64,000 nucleotides of DNA, taken from contig CM066913.1 in assembly GCA_033964015.1 (NCBI GenBank), positions 12,456,953 to 12,520,952 on the forward strand, written 5' to 3'. The notes beneath the pieces were generated by a model that worked only from the letters and a program-made list of their open reading frames with translations, was not told the DNA's origin and ran no database searches. Of this stretch, positions 40,442 through 50,164 are shown piece by piece. Both the position numbers and the translations under genes were made by a program. This DNA is from Scolanthus callimorphus. Its lineage: Eukaryota > Cnidaria > Anthozoa > Actiniaria > Edwardsiidae. Positions within the stretch are counted from its first letter, which is position 1. Every line of letters begins with the position of its first letter.

Positions 40442-41332
40442 ATAGTGGATGAATTTGATAAGTAATGTTCTAAACTAGTAATAGTTCTCACTAGAGCTGC
40501 CCCCGTGCTTTTTAAACTGCAGATGTATTTCAATTAACATTTTTACAGCTGTTCCAGACAACACGCGAACCCACCGTTATCAGCTTGTTGGATTGTCAGT
40601 TGTATTACAAAACCGTTAAAGATACATGTGAAATTCTATAAGCCGAAACTCTATAAACAATTCTAACCAAAAGTACGAAAAGCCGTCAAAACTCTAGCGA
40701 AATACCGAAAACTCTTCTGAAAACTATTGTGTCACAATTCCAAAACGACTATTAATACACATTCTTACTCAGAAACACTTGCGCACAAAAATCTTGTTTG
40801 AAAACTCTATGAATATGAATACTTGAAAGCTTAAAGCCATTTGATCTTTCCGGAAATACTTACAACGGAGAACAGAACACAAGACTTTAGACTCTCGTGT
40901 CTCGTTGGCTGTCTCTGCTTCGCGATTTCTCTGCTTTTGCTCTTTTTCAATCGCTGCTCCCTAATAACCTATATCTGCGTTTTTATACCAGCTATCACCT
41001 GAAGCTGCTAAAGAGCTTATAATAGAACTTAATTTAACAGCACTAAAAAACACGGTCCGCCCTTGCCAGATTTCCGGTCAACAAAGGTAGACTATTTTAA
41101 CCTACTTAGTATACTTTAGAGGCAACCATTACACAGCAGACAGCGCACACGTCGGAAGAAGACAAAAACGCCTACTTCTCCCTTGTACTGATGCAAAAAT
41201 AATAATTCTAAAGTCCTCTTTCTGAGTGTGGTGAACTTATAAAAAGGAAATCTTGTCGGTAATTATCACATTCTTTCGTAGCGGACCTATTGTTAAGCAC
41301 AATAGCAACTATTTTGAATGCTTTACTACTAT
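40442..41332. other. No gene recognised
   Basis: AT-rich sequence with repeated phrases such as aaaactctat and ccgaaaactc at 40600-40820. Nothing coding or structured could be supported. Confidence 0.4.
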
Positions 41333-42004
41333 TAGTCCGTGGGCCAGGAGTCGAAACCCTCCCCCCCCTAGGGGAATTTTGCTAACACATATCATTCGAA
41401 AGCTTAGCCCGAGGGTAGTCCAAAATCGGTTGTTTGCACTTTTGAAGTGGAAGCGTTTAGAAGTTACGGCGCATTTTACATTTGAGCTTCAAAACCACAG
41501 GGTACCCACGTCGTGATGTTGCGAAATATACGAATAAAATACCTGTATTACATCAAAAACACTGTATATCACATATTTTGCATAATAGCAGCCTAAATGC
41601 ACTATTTTGCTAGGAAAGGTATTAATAAAAGCATTCAAAAGTAGGTTTTTCATTGAATATAAAGCACAGGGTACCCACGTCTCATACCTGTCAAAGCAGT
41701 CAGGAAAGTATTTGGCCCTACACGATTATCACGCGTTCCCTCTCCTAGATATACATAAAATAGAGTCTTAGCAGTAGCAAACGTATATTTGCGCCGTGAG
41801 GCATATCATGCCATCCATGTTTGTTCTTAGTTCTTGTTAATAGATGTATCGGAGCATTTTCGGGCTCTGGGGGTCGTTTCTCGAAACGCCCGAAAACTTT
41901 TCGGGCCCGATAAATTACCCGAAAAGCGTGCTGATGACAAACTTTGCGTTTCTCGAAACTCCCGAGTTTTTCGCGCCCGATAAAATTGCGTCATTTTTCG
42001 CCCC

Positions 42005-43283
42005 TTAAGGACGGTGCCCACAAAAACGAAGATTTTTTTCGCACTTAATGACTATGTGGTAATGAAAGGTAATGTGAGAGGCTATCTATTTCCGATAAAA
42101 AAAGATAGGGTACCCACGCAAGTTTTTGAGATAACCCATCCCCAACACCCAAAAAAATGCAGAATTATCGTTTTTTTAGAAATTACGAAAAAAAATACTT
42201 TTACTCGATAGTTTTATTTAAATTCTACTTTCGCTCGTAAAAGCAGCAGCTGTTATTACATTTGTTGGATTTCATAACAAATGTTTGTAAATTTCGGCTT
42301 TTAAAGGTATTTTAGGGGGTAAAATTTCTACAAAAGGTCCAAAATCTACCCTGACACCCGCTACTTTATGCGTTAAAAAACAGCCTCAGCATATTTTTCG
42401 CACGTTAAAAATTTGCAAATACGATGCGGAGGTTTTATATTTTCAAATGATGTAAAAAAATATAGGGGTAGCCACGCAATTTTCAGAAATAATCGTGCCT
42501 TTTAACAGCAGGTAGAATGGTAATGTGACACATCTGCGCACCCCTCCCCTGTGAGTAGAAATTGACATTCAAAATGGCGACTCTTTAAGCAAGAGGGGAA
42601 AAGTGGAAAAATAAAGGTAACTACGAGGTACATTGACTAAAAATCACTTTTATATTGATTTTAGATAAAGGTGTAGTATATTTGATTCCACAATTAATGA
42701 CAAGCAGGTCGAGTTTATTGAAAATAGCAAGGCCAACTTACGAAGTCGGGTTCTCTTTCAAACGATAACGACTTTTTTTTGTCATTTACAAAGCGATTCT
42801 TGGTCAAGCCCCGGGTCAAGCATTATTGAAATGAAACTGCACTTACGGCATATAACTTGAAGTGTAAATAAACATTAAGTTTTCTGATTCATTTGTTGTT
42901 ATTTTGCGTAAAGTCCGTAAAGATATCTAGACTTTTAGGTATCAAACCTACGGCTACTTTTACTCAGAGAACAATTACGATACTTTTAATAAATGTAAAC
43001 TTTTGTAGGTTATTTCCCCAATAAATTTCCAACTGAAGGTAATTTACAGAGAAAAACAAAGAAAAAAAGAAGAAAAAGGAGAAAAAAGAAAAAAATTCTA
43101 CGGCCGCGGGTGAGTTCCGAACCCGGGTACTTGCAGTGTCACTTGCAGTCCGTCTAGCGCCTTAGCCAACTGCGCCATCGACACTTATCTGTAAACATTA
43201 CTGATTAAAATGCTAGATATACAGAAATCCGTATAGAATGCGCGAGCAGGATGCGCAGTAACATTAATAGGCACCGTCCTTAA
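42005..43283. mobile_element. 1.3-kb TTAA-bounded element (innermost of three)
   Basis: TTAAGGACGGTGCC at the left and GGCACCGTCCTTAA at the right, TTAA at 42005-42008 and 43280-43283. No transposase. It contains a tRNA-like sequence near its right end. Confidence 0.72.
43103..43187 (-). pseudogene. tRNA-like sequence
   Basis: On the minus strand an A-box-like TGGCGCAGTTGGCTAAGGCG is followed ~50 bp later by a B-box-like GGTTCGGAACTC, with the spacing of a tRNA. The acceptor ends do not pair well, so this is a tRNA pseudogene or SINE head carried by the 42005 element, not a working tRNA. Confidence 0.5.
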
Positions 43284-45546
43284 TAAGGGGAGAAACCCTT
43301 CTCCCCTAAACGTTTTCGGGTTTCCAAAAATCCTCAGAATAGGGAAGAAAAATAACAAAATTAACTAAGATTTTTCACTCCTTTGCTACTTTATTTATCC
43401 CTCTAGTACATGCGAAGTTGAATTTCCCCGAAAGTGCATGTTTCTTCTCGTAAAACATACATTTATAAAGGTGTCTTGCTTTGTTTCCAAAATTTTCTTT
43501 CTTTGTCGCGAAATGGTTTCCCGGTAACTCTCCCGGGTTGCTTTTACCGCCATCCCGATAAGATACACCAATCAGGTGCAAGCATCTCGCTTATTGACCA
43601 ATCAAATTCATTCTCTTGACAGCTCGCCTGTCAAATTTGACGAGAGGCTGTCAAACTTTTTTTGACATGTTGTAAACAAAGTACGAATGCATCTACAAGA
43701 ATTCGATGCAAAATGCTTGCTTTTTCGCACATTTTATCTAATTTCTTGCCATTTATCGATGGACATACCAACATGGCGATACACTTTGTCCCCTGACAGC
43801 GACGAATCGATAAGTTTCCTATGTTTTCATTGTTTATTTATGCAAATTATTCGCAAAGTTTGGAAATTATAATTTTGATTTCGGGTTCCCGATAATTATG
43901 GGGAGTTTTGGGGAGTTTCGAGAAACACTTTTTGGGACTCCTAATCTCTCCCGAAAAACCACCCGAAAAGTTTATCGGGCCCGAAAATATCGGGCGATTT
44001 CGAGAAACGACCCCCTGGGCTCGCGGCACTTTCCACGTAAGACTTTCCACGCAAGACTTGGTTGCTTCCCCGGAGCCTTTTCGTCTTAGCCCGCTTGTAA
44101 CCGCCAGATCTGGATTTGAGCATTATGCACGCGCATAGCTTGATGTTGAAATCGCTTTGAAAGAGTTATTAATGTCACATATGCCTGTTACTTGACGCAT
44201 TTAGTTCGTGTCATAGCTAGGGTCCTCCCCAGAGGTAAGTTGGTAGCGGTGATCGCTGTTCATGGTATTGAAATACAACAGTTTGGCGTTATGCTTTACT
44301 TCTATGCCGTAGTACGGAAAATAATACTAAAAGTTCTGCCGAGTGTTCTCATGACCTCTCGAATCTTCGAATGTGCTCGATTTCTATCAGTATTGCGACT
44401 TTTAGATTGTGAGAGGAAAGTAATAGCTAGCTGCTTACCAATACGTACTTGCGTAGTCTCTGTTTTTAAAATAATGCAGCTCATATGTACCGCAATAAGT
44501 CAAAAGTTGCGCTACGTTCGGATGTGTGCTTTGCTGACGGGAAATTCTTGCGTGAAAAAAACTGATGAAACTTTATGGAGATGTTAACGTGGTTATCCTG
44601 CTTTTCTTTTGGATTGCTTAGCGTGTTCAGATATCATCCGAGTCTTTGATATGTTTTACTGGTCCCTTATATACAGAGTGAAGTGAGTTCGCTTCGAAAA
44701 GTCCAAAGCACTGCGGTTTACGAGTTCCCTCGGCTGATGGCTACCAGCTCTGGGTCCAAAAGTACATTAGTTTGAAACGCGAGGGCTACGATCCATAGCT
44801 GGGTCTTGCGAGATTTTGCACATAGAGTAACAACAGTGCAGCACAGGTAGTGATTTCGCATAATGTAAAATTTATTTTTCCTTCACAGCAACACGAAACA
44901 ATTATTATGAAATAATAAGATTCCATCTTTGCTGACAAGCGAGAGGCGCACTAGACATGGTTAGCTCCTTTCCTGACATTTCTACGAGAAAATGTTGATT
45001 GAGTTAGCCATTTGTAGTTGTTATAAACAATGTTGTATATAGTTTTCTCACGGTAAAATAAAATTCCGCCTGATTCTCAGGCTATAAAATTCGTATTTCT
45101 ATTTTCTTAAACCGTGCGACGCGGGTATCCTGTGGAATGCAATATTGCCAAATGCACCTATTTCAATGCCCTCGAACACACTTTTTCAACGTAAACAGGA
45201 CTTTAAGGCTATGTCGTGACAAGCGGCACAATATATTTGTGTTTTGAATCGAATGCGAGCATTTTATTTGTGTTTTTCGCAACATCACGACGTGGGTACC
45301 CTGTGGTTTTGAAGCTCAAATGTAAAATGCGCCGTAACTTCTAAACGCTTCCACTTCAAAAGTGCAAACAACCGGTTTTAGACTACCCACGGGCTAAGCT
45401 TTCCAATGATATGTGTTAGCAAAATTCCCCTGGGGGGGGAGGGTTTCGACTCCTGGCCCACGGACTATATTATGAGGTTTAGAGCTCTTAGCTTTGTGAA
45501 CATTCAAGTTTTTCTCTAGACTACACAGCCACAGCAGCTCAACATT

Positions 45547-46010
45547 AGTAGTATAGTAGGTATGGAATTAGCCGTTTTTTTGTGGTGGAATACTAATTTT
45601 GTGGTGGAGGTCAAAGGTCACGTCAGAGCCACGTCAGGAATGTTGTGGTGGAGGTCAAAGGTCACGTCAGGAATGTTGTGGTGGAGGTCAAACGTCACGT
45701 CAGGAATGTTGAGGCGGAGGACAGGAATGTGAAGAATGTAGGGTATCAGGTTTCCTTTAGTTATGTGGTTAACGCCCCACATTCATACGCCAGCAAATGG
45801 CATACTAGGGGTATCAGGTTACCTATAGTATGGGGTACCTTCCCCCTCTTGTTTTTCAAGTAAGGGAGATACCCACCCCCCTCCCCCCTACCTAGAGTTA
45901 TGTGGCGTTTATTTATTCAAGTAAGAGAGATAACCTCCCCCCTGCCTAGAGTTATGTGGCGCTAGGGGTATCAGGTTACCTATAGTTGTGTGGATCTACA
46001 CTAGCACTTT
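45547..46010 (+). repeat. Left terminal inverted repeat of the Polinton-type element
   Basis: Matches the right arm (about 51965-52458) in inverse orientation up to the phrase gatctacactagcactttct. It includes repeated GGTATCAGGTTACCTATAG and CTAGAGTTATGTGGCG units, and three GGAGGTCAAAGGTCACGTC-like units near the outer end. The right arm carries one extra internal unit. Confidence 0.85.
45608..45664 (+). promoter_or_regulatory. Two DR1 nuclear-receptor motifs (AGGTCAAAGGTCA)
   Basis: Perfect DR1 sequences are at 45608-45620 and 45652-45664, with a one-base variant at 45695-45707. DR1 is the consensus for RXR, HNF4 and COUP-TF-type receptors. The mirrored right arm has two more. Binding is inference. 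Confidence 0.5.
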
Positions 46011-46054
46011 CTACGCCAGCAAATGGCATACTGGGGTATCAGGTTACCTATAGC

Positions 46055-46061
46055 TATAAAG
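46055..46061 (+). promoter_or_regulatory. TATA box of the leftmost gene
   Basis: TATAAAG, about 80 bp before the ATG at 46136 and just inside the left terminal repeat. Confidence 0.6.
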
Positions 46062-46135
46062 GCAGGCGTCCCTCCACTCGAGTCATTCCCCACCATCCAG
46101 TCAGTCAGATCAAGGCTCAAGAAAAGGTTGACGAG

Positions 46136-46462
46136 ATGAAGAACGCGGTGCAGAACGAAACAAGCAGTGAAGACAAAATTGCGATCAAAAGTGATGGGAA
46201 CGATCTCGACTCAGCGTTGCGAATGGATCCATCAGAAGACAAGGGAAATAAGCCCCCAACAAAAAAGAGGAAATTGCCTCAGTGGCTCACGTTGCCCTCT
46301 TCTTATTCGTCATGCGAAAATCCCTCCAAGAAGCTACTTCTACCCCCCTCAACGTTTGGTGCTTTACCTGCAAATTTCACACAAGGTTCTTTTGGCATGA
46401 CTAACGACGGTGGACTGTTTGGTCAACGTATAAAAGAAAAAGGGACGAACCAACGGGTTTGA
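46136..46462 (+). CDS. Unknown Polinton-encoded protein 1 (108 aa)
   Basis: I do not recognise the family. The ATG at 46136 is the first in frame after the TATA box at 46055. The protein is hydrophilic, with an acidic start (NETSSEDK, DPSEDKG), a basic cluster PPTKKRKLPQW at ~45-55 that resembles a nuclear localisation signal, and a Ser/Pro-rich C-terminal half. The next ORF starts 30 bp downstream in another frame with no TATA box of its own. The two may be halves of one gene separated by a frameshift near 46400-46490. Confidence 0.5.
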   Translation: MKNAVQNETSSEDKIAIKSDGNDLDSALRMDPSEDKGNKPPTKKRKLPQWLTLPSSYSSCENPSKKLLLPPSTFGALPANFTQGSFGMTNDGGLFGQRIKEKGTNQRV

Positions 46463-46491
46463 ATTTGTGGACTTTTCACTGTGGGGAGGAA

Positions 46492-46809
46492 ATGCCTTCT
46501 GGAGAAGTAGCTCGAATCGTCCAAAAGTATGAAGAGGTTGGAGTGCATCCACCAAGGCTCACAGAGTTTGATTTTCAACGCGTGACACAAACGCTACCTG
46601 TACTTACTGCCCTCAAAGAGTTGGTTGACAGTCTGGCGGATAATTTAAAGGAACTAAACGCAAGCATGAGGTGCTATGACTACACGCATTGGGGTGGTCC
46701 ACAAAATCCTTGCATACAGTATGAGAAAATGTGTGCAAAACTTGACCAGATTAGTTTGTTGAGGAAAAACATGATATCGATGGATGGCTCAAGATGTTTT
46801 ACCGTATGA
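46492..46809 (+). CDS. Unknown Polinton-encoded protein 2 (105 aa)
   Basis: Unrecognised. The start at ATG 46492 gives MPSGEVARIVQKYEEVG, then an amphipathic helical stretch (VLTALKELVDSLADNLKELN) that could form a coiled coil, and a C-terminal part with four cysteines (RCYDY, NPCIQ, KMCAK, SRCF). It lies 150 bp from the 3' end of the convergent zinc-ribbon gene, with an AATAAA-like motif near 46949. It may be the second half of the preceding gene. Confidence 0.45.
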   Translation: MPSGEVARIVQKYEEVGVHPPRLTEFDFQRVTQTLPVLTALKELVDSLADNLKELNASMRCYDYTHWGGPQNPCIQYEKMCAKLDQISLLRKNMISMDGSRCFTV

Positions 46810-46959
46810 AACTGCTGGTTAACAAAGAAAACGCAAGGTGGAGAAATCTCCAAAGAAAAGTAACCCAAATTGGGTTGACACCACGAGCCATTATCAAGTC
46901 AGAAAAAGCAGGGACATGTGTTTATAGTGTAAAACGCTTTATTACGATTAATAAATTGG

Positions 46960-47820
46960 TTACAAGTCTAAAGTTTGTTCACTAGTATTCTTGACTTGGG
47001 GTAGAGTTTTCCACTCATCTTTTTTCTTGTTGTAATACGATCCCGTCATGCAATCATAACACCGCAGAAAAAACCCTTTCCAAGCTTTTCCCATGGGTGA
47101 TTGCTTTTGACAAACTGGGCATTGGTAGAGTTTGCCTTTCTCGTAACGTCCGGACATTGTATCTTGCCACAAGCACTTTCCACACCCAGCAATATCGATG
47201 CGATAAGAATTGTTCCCTTCACAATGACTGCATAAACCATCGACTTTCTTTTCAATGTCAACCGAGACTCCACCTCCCTCTTGACTCTTTTCGTCGTCAC
47301 TGGATTGCTCAGCTTCCTCATCACTGGGTCGCTCTTCTTCGTCATCGTCGCTAGATTGGTCAGTTTCTTCAACACTGTCATTAATACCGTCCGTTTCATC
47401 ATCGCTAGATTGGTCGCTTTGTTCCTCCCTGCTTTCATAGGTAACTACATCGTTCAAAGCTGCTTTATTACGGATCAATCTTTTATCAACTCCTAATTCT
47501 GCCAGTCCCTCGAGAAAAGACTTTAAGCCTCTTGGAGGTGAAATATCTTCGTTGAAAGGTAGTAATACGAACTCTATAAGATTAGCAATAACTGTGTTTG
47601 GCATTCTGCGTTTACGACGAATCATTTCCCCGTTAGGCGACCAAAACAGAATATCTTTAGAGGTGGCTATACTGTGCAGAAGGTCTCGGGCACCTTCATA
47701 GGGAACAGCATTTGAAATCTGACTCAACACGTCTTTGATTCGAGATTCATCTTTTGTCTCCTCGTGCTCATCCTCGTCATCGCTAGACATATCGCTATCT
47801 GAGTCCAGTGAACGTTTCAT
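46960..47820 (-). CDS. Acidic protein with C-terminal zinc-ribbon cysteines (Polinton-encoded, 286 aa)
   Basis: Start at 47820 (MKRSLDSDSDMSSDDEDEH) is preferred over the in-frame ATG at 47838 because a TATA box on the minus strand (47872-47865) puts the transcript start about 30 bp away, near 47838. Residues ~10-30 and ~130-190 are strongly acidic (repeated QSSDDE). The C-terminal ~90 residues hold four CXXC pairs (CSHC, CGKC, CPVC, CYDC), as in zinc ribbons or treble-clef fingers. Role unknown; a nucleic-acid-binding or transcription-related role is inference. It is transcribed toward the left genes. Confidence 0.65.
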   Translation of the reverse strand: MKRSLDSDSDMSSDDEDEHEETKDESRIKDVLSQISNAVPYEGARDLLHSIATSKDILFWSPNGEMIRRKRRMPNTVIANLIEFVLLPFNEDISPPRGLKSFLEGLAELGVDKRLIRNKAALNDVVTYESREEQSDQSSDDETDGINDSVEETDQSSDDDEEERPSDEEAEQSSDDEKSQEGGGVSVDIEKKVDGLCSHCEGNNSYRIDIAGCGKCLWQDTMSGRYEKGKLYQCPVCQKQSPMGKAWKGFFLRCYDCMTGSYYNKKKDEWKTLPQVKNTSEQTLDL

Positions 47821-47864
47821 GGTAAAAGCCAACCACAAATGAATTAATCTTCAAACGTGACTTG

Positions 47865-47872
47865 TATTTATA
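47865..47872 (-). promoter_or_regulatory. TATA box of the zinc-ribbon gene
   Basis: TATAAATA on the minus strand, ~45 bp before the start codon at 47820. It overlaps the stop end of the upstream gene, so the two minus-strand genes are packed end to end. Confidence 0.6.
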
Positions 47873-47875
47873 CCC

Positions 47876-48190
47876 TCAGAGCAGCAATGCTAAAACAGGG
47901 ACGAGTAGGTCTTTGACAAACCCATCCCCTTTTTGTGACAAGATTTGCTTTTTTTCTTTGAAAGGGGTGGAACCACTAGCCAAGGCGCCTAGGTCCTCCC
48001 CATGTCGTCTTACGTTACTAAACTCATTGTCACTTAATGGAATGTAACCCTTTCCGATATTATGGGCAACCTGAGTTAGAGCATGAACTTGTTCTGGGGT
48101 GGCTGTGTCGAGAAGGTATTGACGCTGATGTGGCGGGCAACTACACAAGGCTTGGAGAAAGCCAAGGTTGTTCTTCACTACCCGAGACAT
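47876..48190 (-). CDS. Small basic protein with hydrophobic C-terminus (Polinton-encoded, 104 aa)
   Basis: MSRVVKNNLGFLQALCSCPP starts a helical region, followed by PEQVHALTQVAHNIGKGYIP, a charged KEKKQILSQKGDG block and a terminal hydrophobic VKDLLVPVLALLL. Small proteins with this order (helical part, KKK.L.QKG, hydrophobic tail) accompany packaging ATPases in Polinton/adintovirus-like elements of invertebrates; the assignment rests on my recognition of that pattern. It might be a minor virion or membrane-active protein (inference). A TATA box on the minus strand at 48234-48224 lies ~35 bp upstream. It is divergent from the ATPase gene. Confidence 0.65.
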   Translation of the reverse strand: MSRVVKNNLGFLQALCSCPPHQRQYLLDTATPEQVHALTQVAHNIGKGYIPLSDNEFSNVRRHGEDLGALASGSTPFKEKKQILSQKGDGFVKDLLVPVLALLL

Positions 48191-48223
48191 GATAACAAAT
48201 GAAACGAAGTGTCAATTGAGCTA

Positions 48224-48234
48224 CTATTTATATA
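48224..48234 (-). promoter_or_regulatory. TATA box of the small basic protein gene
   Basis: TATATAAATAG on the minus strand, directly at the left border of the GC-rich minisatellite. Confidence 0.65.
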
Positions 48235-48240
48235 GTTTGT

Positions 48241-48628
48241 AGCGCCCGCAAGACGCCCGCAAGAGACGCCCGTCAACGCCCGCTGCAACGCCCGTCACGC
48301 CCGCTACAACGCCCGTCAACGCCCGCTACAACGCGCGTCACGCCCGCTACAACGCCCGCTACAACGCCCGCTACAACGCCCGCTGCAACGCCCGCTACAA
48401 CGCCCGTCAACGCGCGTCACGCCCGCTACAACGCCCGCTGCAACGCCCGTCAACGCCCGCTAAAACACCAGACACGCCCGTCAACGCCCGCTGCAACGCC
48501 CGCTACAACGCGCGTCAACGCCCGCTACAACGCCCGCTGCAACGCCCGTCAACGCCCGTCACGCCCGCTACAACGCCCGCTGCAACGCCCGTCAACGCCC
48601 GCTAAAACACCATACACGCCCGTCAACG
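48241..48628. repeat. GC-rich minisatellite of ACGCCCGYTRCA units between divergent promoters
   Basis: About 35 near-perfect 8-12-bp units alternate ACGCCCGCTACA, ACGCCCGCTGCA and ACGCCCGTCA. A longer-order repeat (the aaaacacc variant) occurs twice. It contrasts strongly with the AT-rich surroundings and fills the gap between two outward-facing TATA boxes. Confidence 0.85.
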
Positions 48629-48642
48629 GCTGCAATAGAAAG

Positions 48643-48651
48643 TATAAATAG
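48643..48651 (+). promoter_or_regulatory. TATA box of the ATPase gene
   Basis: TATAAATAG, 55-63 bp before the ATG at 48706, at the right border of the minisatellite. Confidence 0.65.
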
Positions 48652-48705
48652 AAGTGTTTCCCGAATCGTTACCATTTACCTGCAAACGCTCGAAGTGTGA
48701 ACATC

Positions 48706-50039
48706 ATGGTAAAGAAAGCTGTTTGTCCAGAGTGTGGAACAGGATTTTCACGTCATTATGATATGGAGAGACACAAAAGAAATATCATCCAAACATTGTT
48801 ACAGGTGAAACAAGCAAGCCAGAGCCTTCCACACCTTTAAGTTTTGGTGTTCACGAAGCATGTGGTCCCTTTCAACTCCAGCATCCTTTTACCTGCATGG
48901 TCGCAGGAATGACCGGAAGTGGAAAAACCGTTTGGGTACAGAAACTACTAGAGCAGGCACAAAAAACAATCTCACCCCCACCCCAACGCATAGTCTGGTG
49001 CTATGCTCAATGGCAACCCGCCTACGCCGCTTTAGCCATGTCTATGCCACAAATAGAATTCGTAAAAGGAATTCCAAATGACATTGAGCAAGACTCGTAC
49101 TTTGACGTGCATATACGAAACCTCATTGTCATTGACGATCAGATGATTGAAACCGGGAATGACAACAGGATTGCAAACTTATTCACAAAGGGATCCCATC
49201 ACAGAAATCTGTCAGTGATTTATATCCTACAAAACCTATTTCACCAAGGTAAAGTCAATCGAAACATATCCTTAAACAGCCACTACTTGGTCCTATTCAA
49301 GAACCCAAGAGACCAGTTGCAAGTGATGACGTTGGCAAAACAAATGTACCCACGCAACACTCATTACTTTCTTGACAAGTATGAAGAGGCCGTCAGTAAA
49401 CCTTTTGGCTACCTGTTTGTTGACTTAAAACCAGCAACCAACGACAGCTGCAGACTACGCACCAATGTCCTTCCTGGGGAAGTGACAGCCATTGAGAAAA
49501 AGGATGACGCCGTTGGGAAAGAGCTCCTAAAATTTCTTAGTTATCAAAATATGGATATTTCTCCAGAGAAGCGGCGAATGAGAGAACTACATGACAAAAT
49601 GGACGATATCCTTCACAGTCAAACTATGGGTGAAGGTAAAAAGGTCATACGATACACGCAGCTTCAAAACGAATTGTTACGAATGAAGCATCAAGCAAGT
49701 CACAACACTCCAGTGGTTGTAGAACCTCCAGTAACAACACCTACCTACACTACTCCCCCAAGTATCCCGTTATCACCACCCGAGCCAGCCACTATACCCT
49801 ATTTGGCAAAGGTGGTAGAATCTCCCAAGACATCGTTTATTCCGCCGACACCGACCGTTCCAGAACCGACATTGACACCACCACCTTCAGTGGCTATAAC
49901 CCCAAAGAAGCCAAAATTACAAAATATCTTAAAGAATTATTTGGATGACGATGCCAATAAAGACGGACCGTATCTAAAATCCACGTTGAGACGCTATCGG
50001 TTGCGTTCTCACCGTTCTTCTCCATATAAAATAAGATAA
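48706..50039 (+). pseudogene. Packaging ATPase (FtsK/HerA, A32-like) with N-terminal C2H2 finger, one frameshift
   Basis: The gene starts at ATG 48706 with a zinc-finger beginning (CPECGTGFSRHYDMERH). The frame breaks by one base near 48780-48785, between the two histidines of the finger, and the long ORF continues in the next frame to 50039 (380 codons from the internal ATG at 48897). That part has Walker A GMTGSGKT (4-11), Walker B LIVIDD (76-81), a conserved YILQNLF and a Pro/Thr-rich linker near 260-340, ending in a basic tail. FtsK/HerA ATPases of Polintons and related viruses pump DNA into capsids. A finger fused in front of the ATPase is a recurring design in metazoan elements. The break is either decay or an assembly error; translation from 48897 would still give a full ATPase core. 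Confidence 0.85.
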
Positions 50040-50164
50040 AATTAGTAGTTAATAGGAAAACTCTACCAGACTTGTAAGCAATGTATAAATCGGAATAAAG
50101 CGTTTATTTAATTACCGCTAGTGGTAGTATGTTATGTAATATTTGACAGCACTTATATCGAAAG

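Larger units (their letters stand above)
41868..44016. mobile_element. Nested inverted-repeat element with 6-bp duplication GGGCTC
   Basis: Ends are TGGGGGTCGTTTCTCGAAA and, inverted, TTTCGAGAAACGACCCCCT. GGGCTC flanks both sides (41862-41867 and 44017-44022). Subterminal CCCGAAAACTTTTCGGGCCC blocks are repeated near both ends. It is inserted in the 41333-45467 element and itself contains the 42005 element. Confidence 0.7.
41333..45467. mobile_element. 4.1-kb inverted-repeat element, heavily nested
   Basis: About 190-bp inverted arms: 41333-41530 (TAGTCCGTGGGCCAGGAG...) and 45285-45467. Flanks are TACTAT and TATTAT, a 5/6 match to a 6-bp duplication. No transposase or viral gene could be recognised; the 131-codon frame at 44192-44587 is unsupported. 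Inside lie two further nested elements. AGGGTACCCACG recurs in the arms and interior. Confidence 0.6.

Noticed and set aside
43103..43187. Functional tRNA gene
   Set aside because: A and B boxes are present but the acceptor stem does not pair and the sequence lies inside a transposon.
44192..44587. 131-codon ORF inside the 41333-45467 element
   Set aside because: Composition resembles random translation; no recognisable domain; nested in repeats.
41333..45467. Second Polinton
   Set aside because: The ends do not start AG with a clean 6-bp duplication and no Polinton gene is visible.
47046..47438. 130-codon ORF in another frame of the acidic zinc-ribbon gene
   Set aside because: Shadow of the real gene; the real frame has CXXC pairs, a TATA box and acidic repeats.
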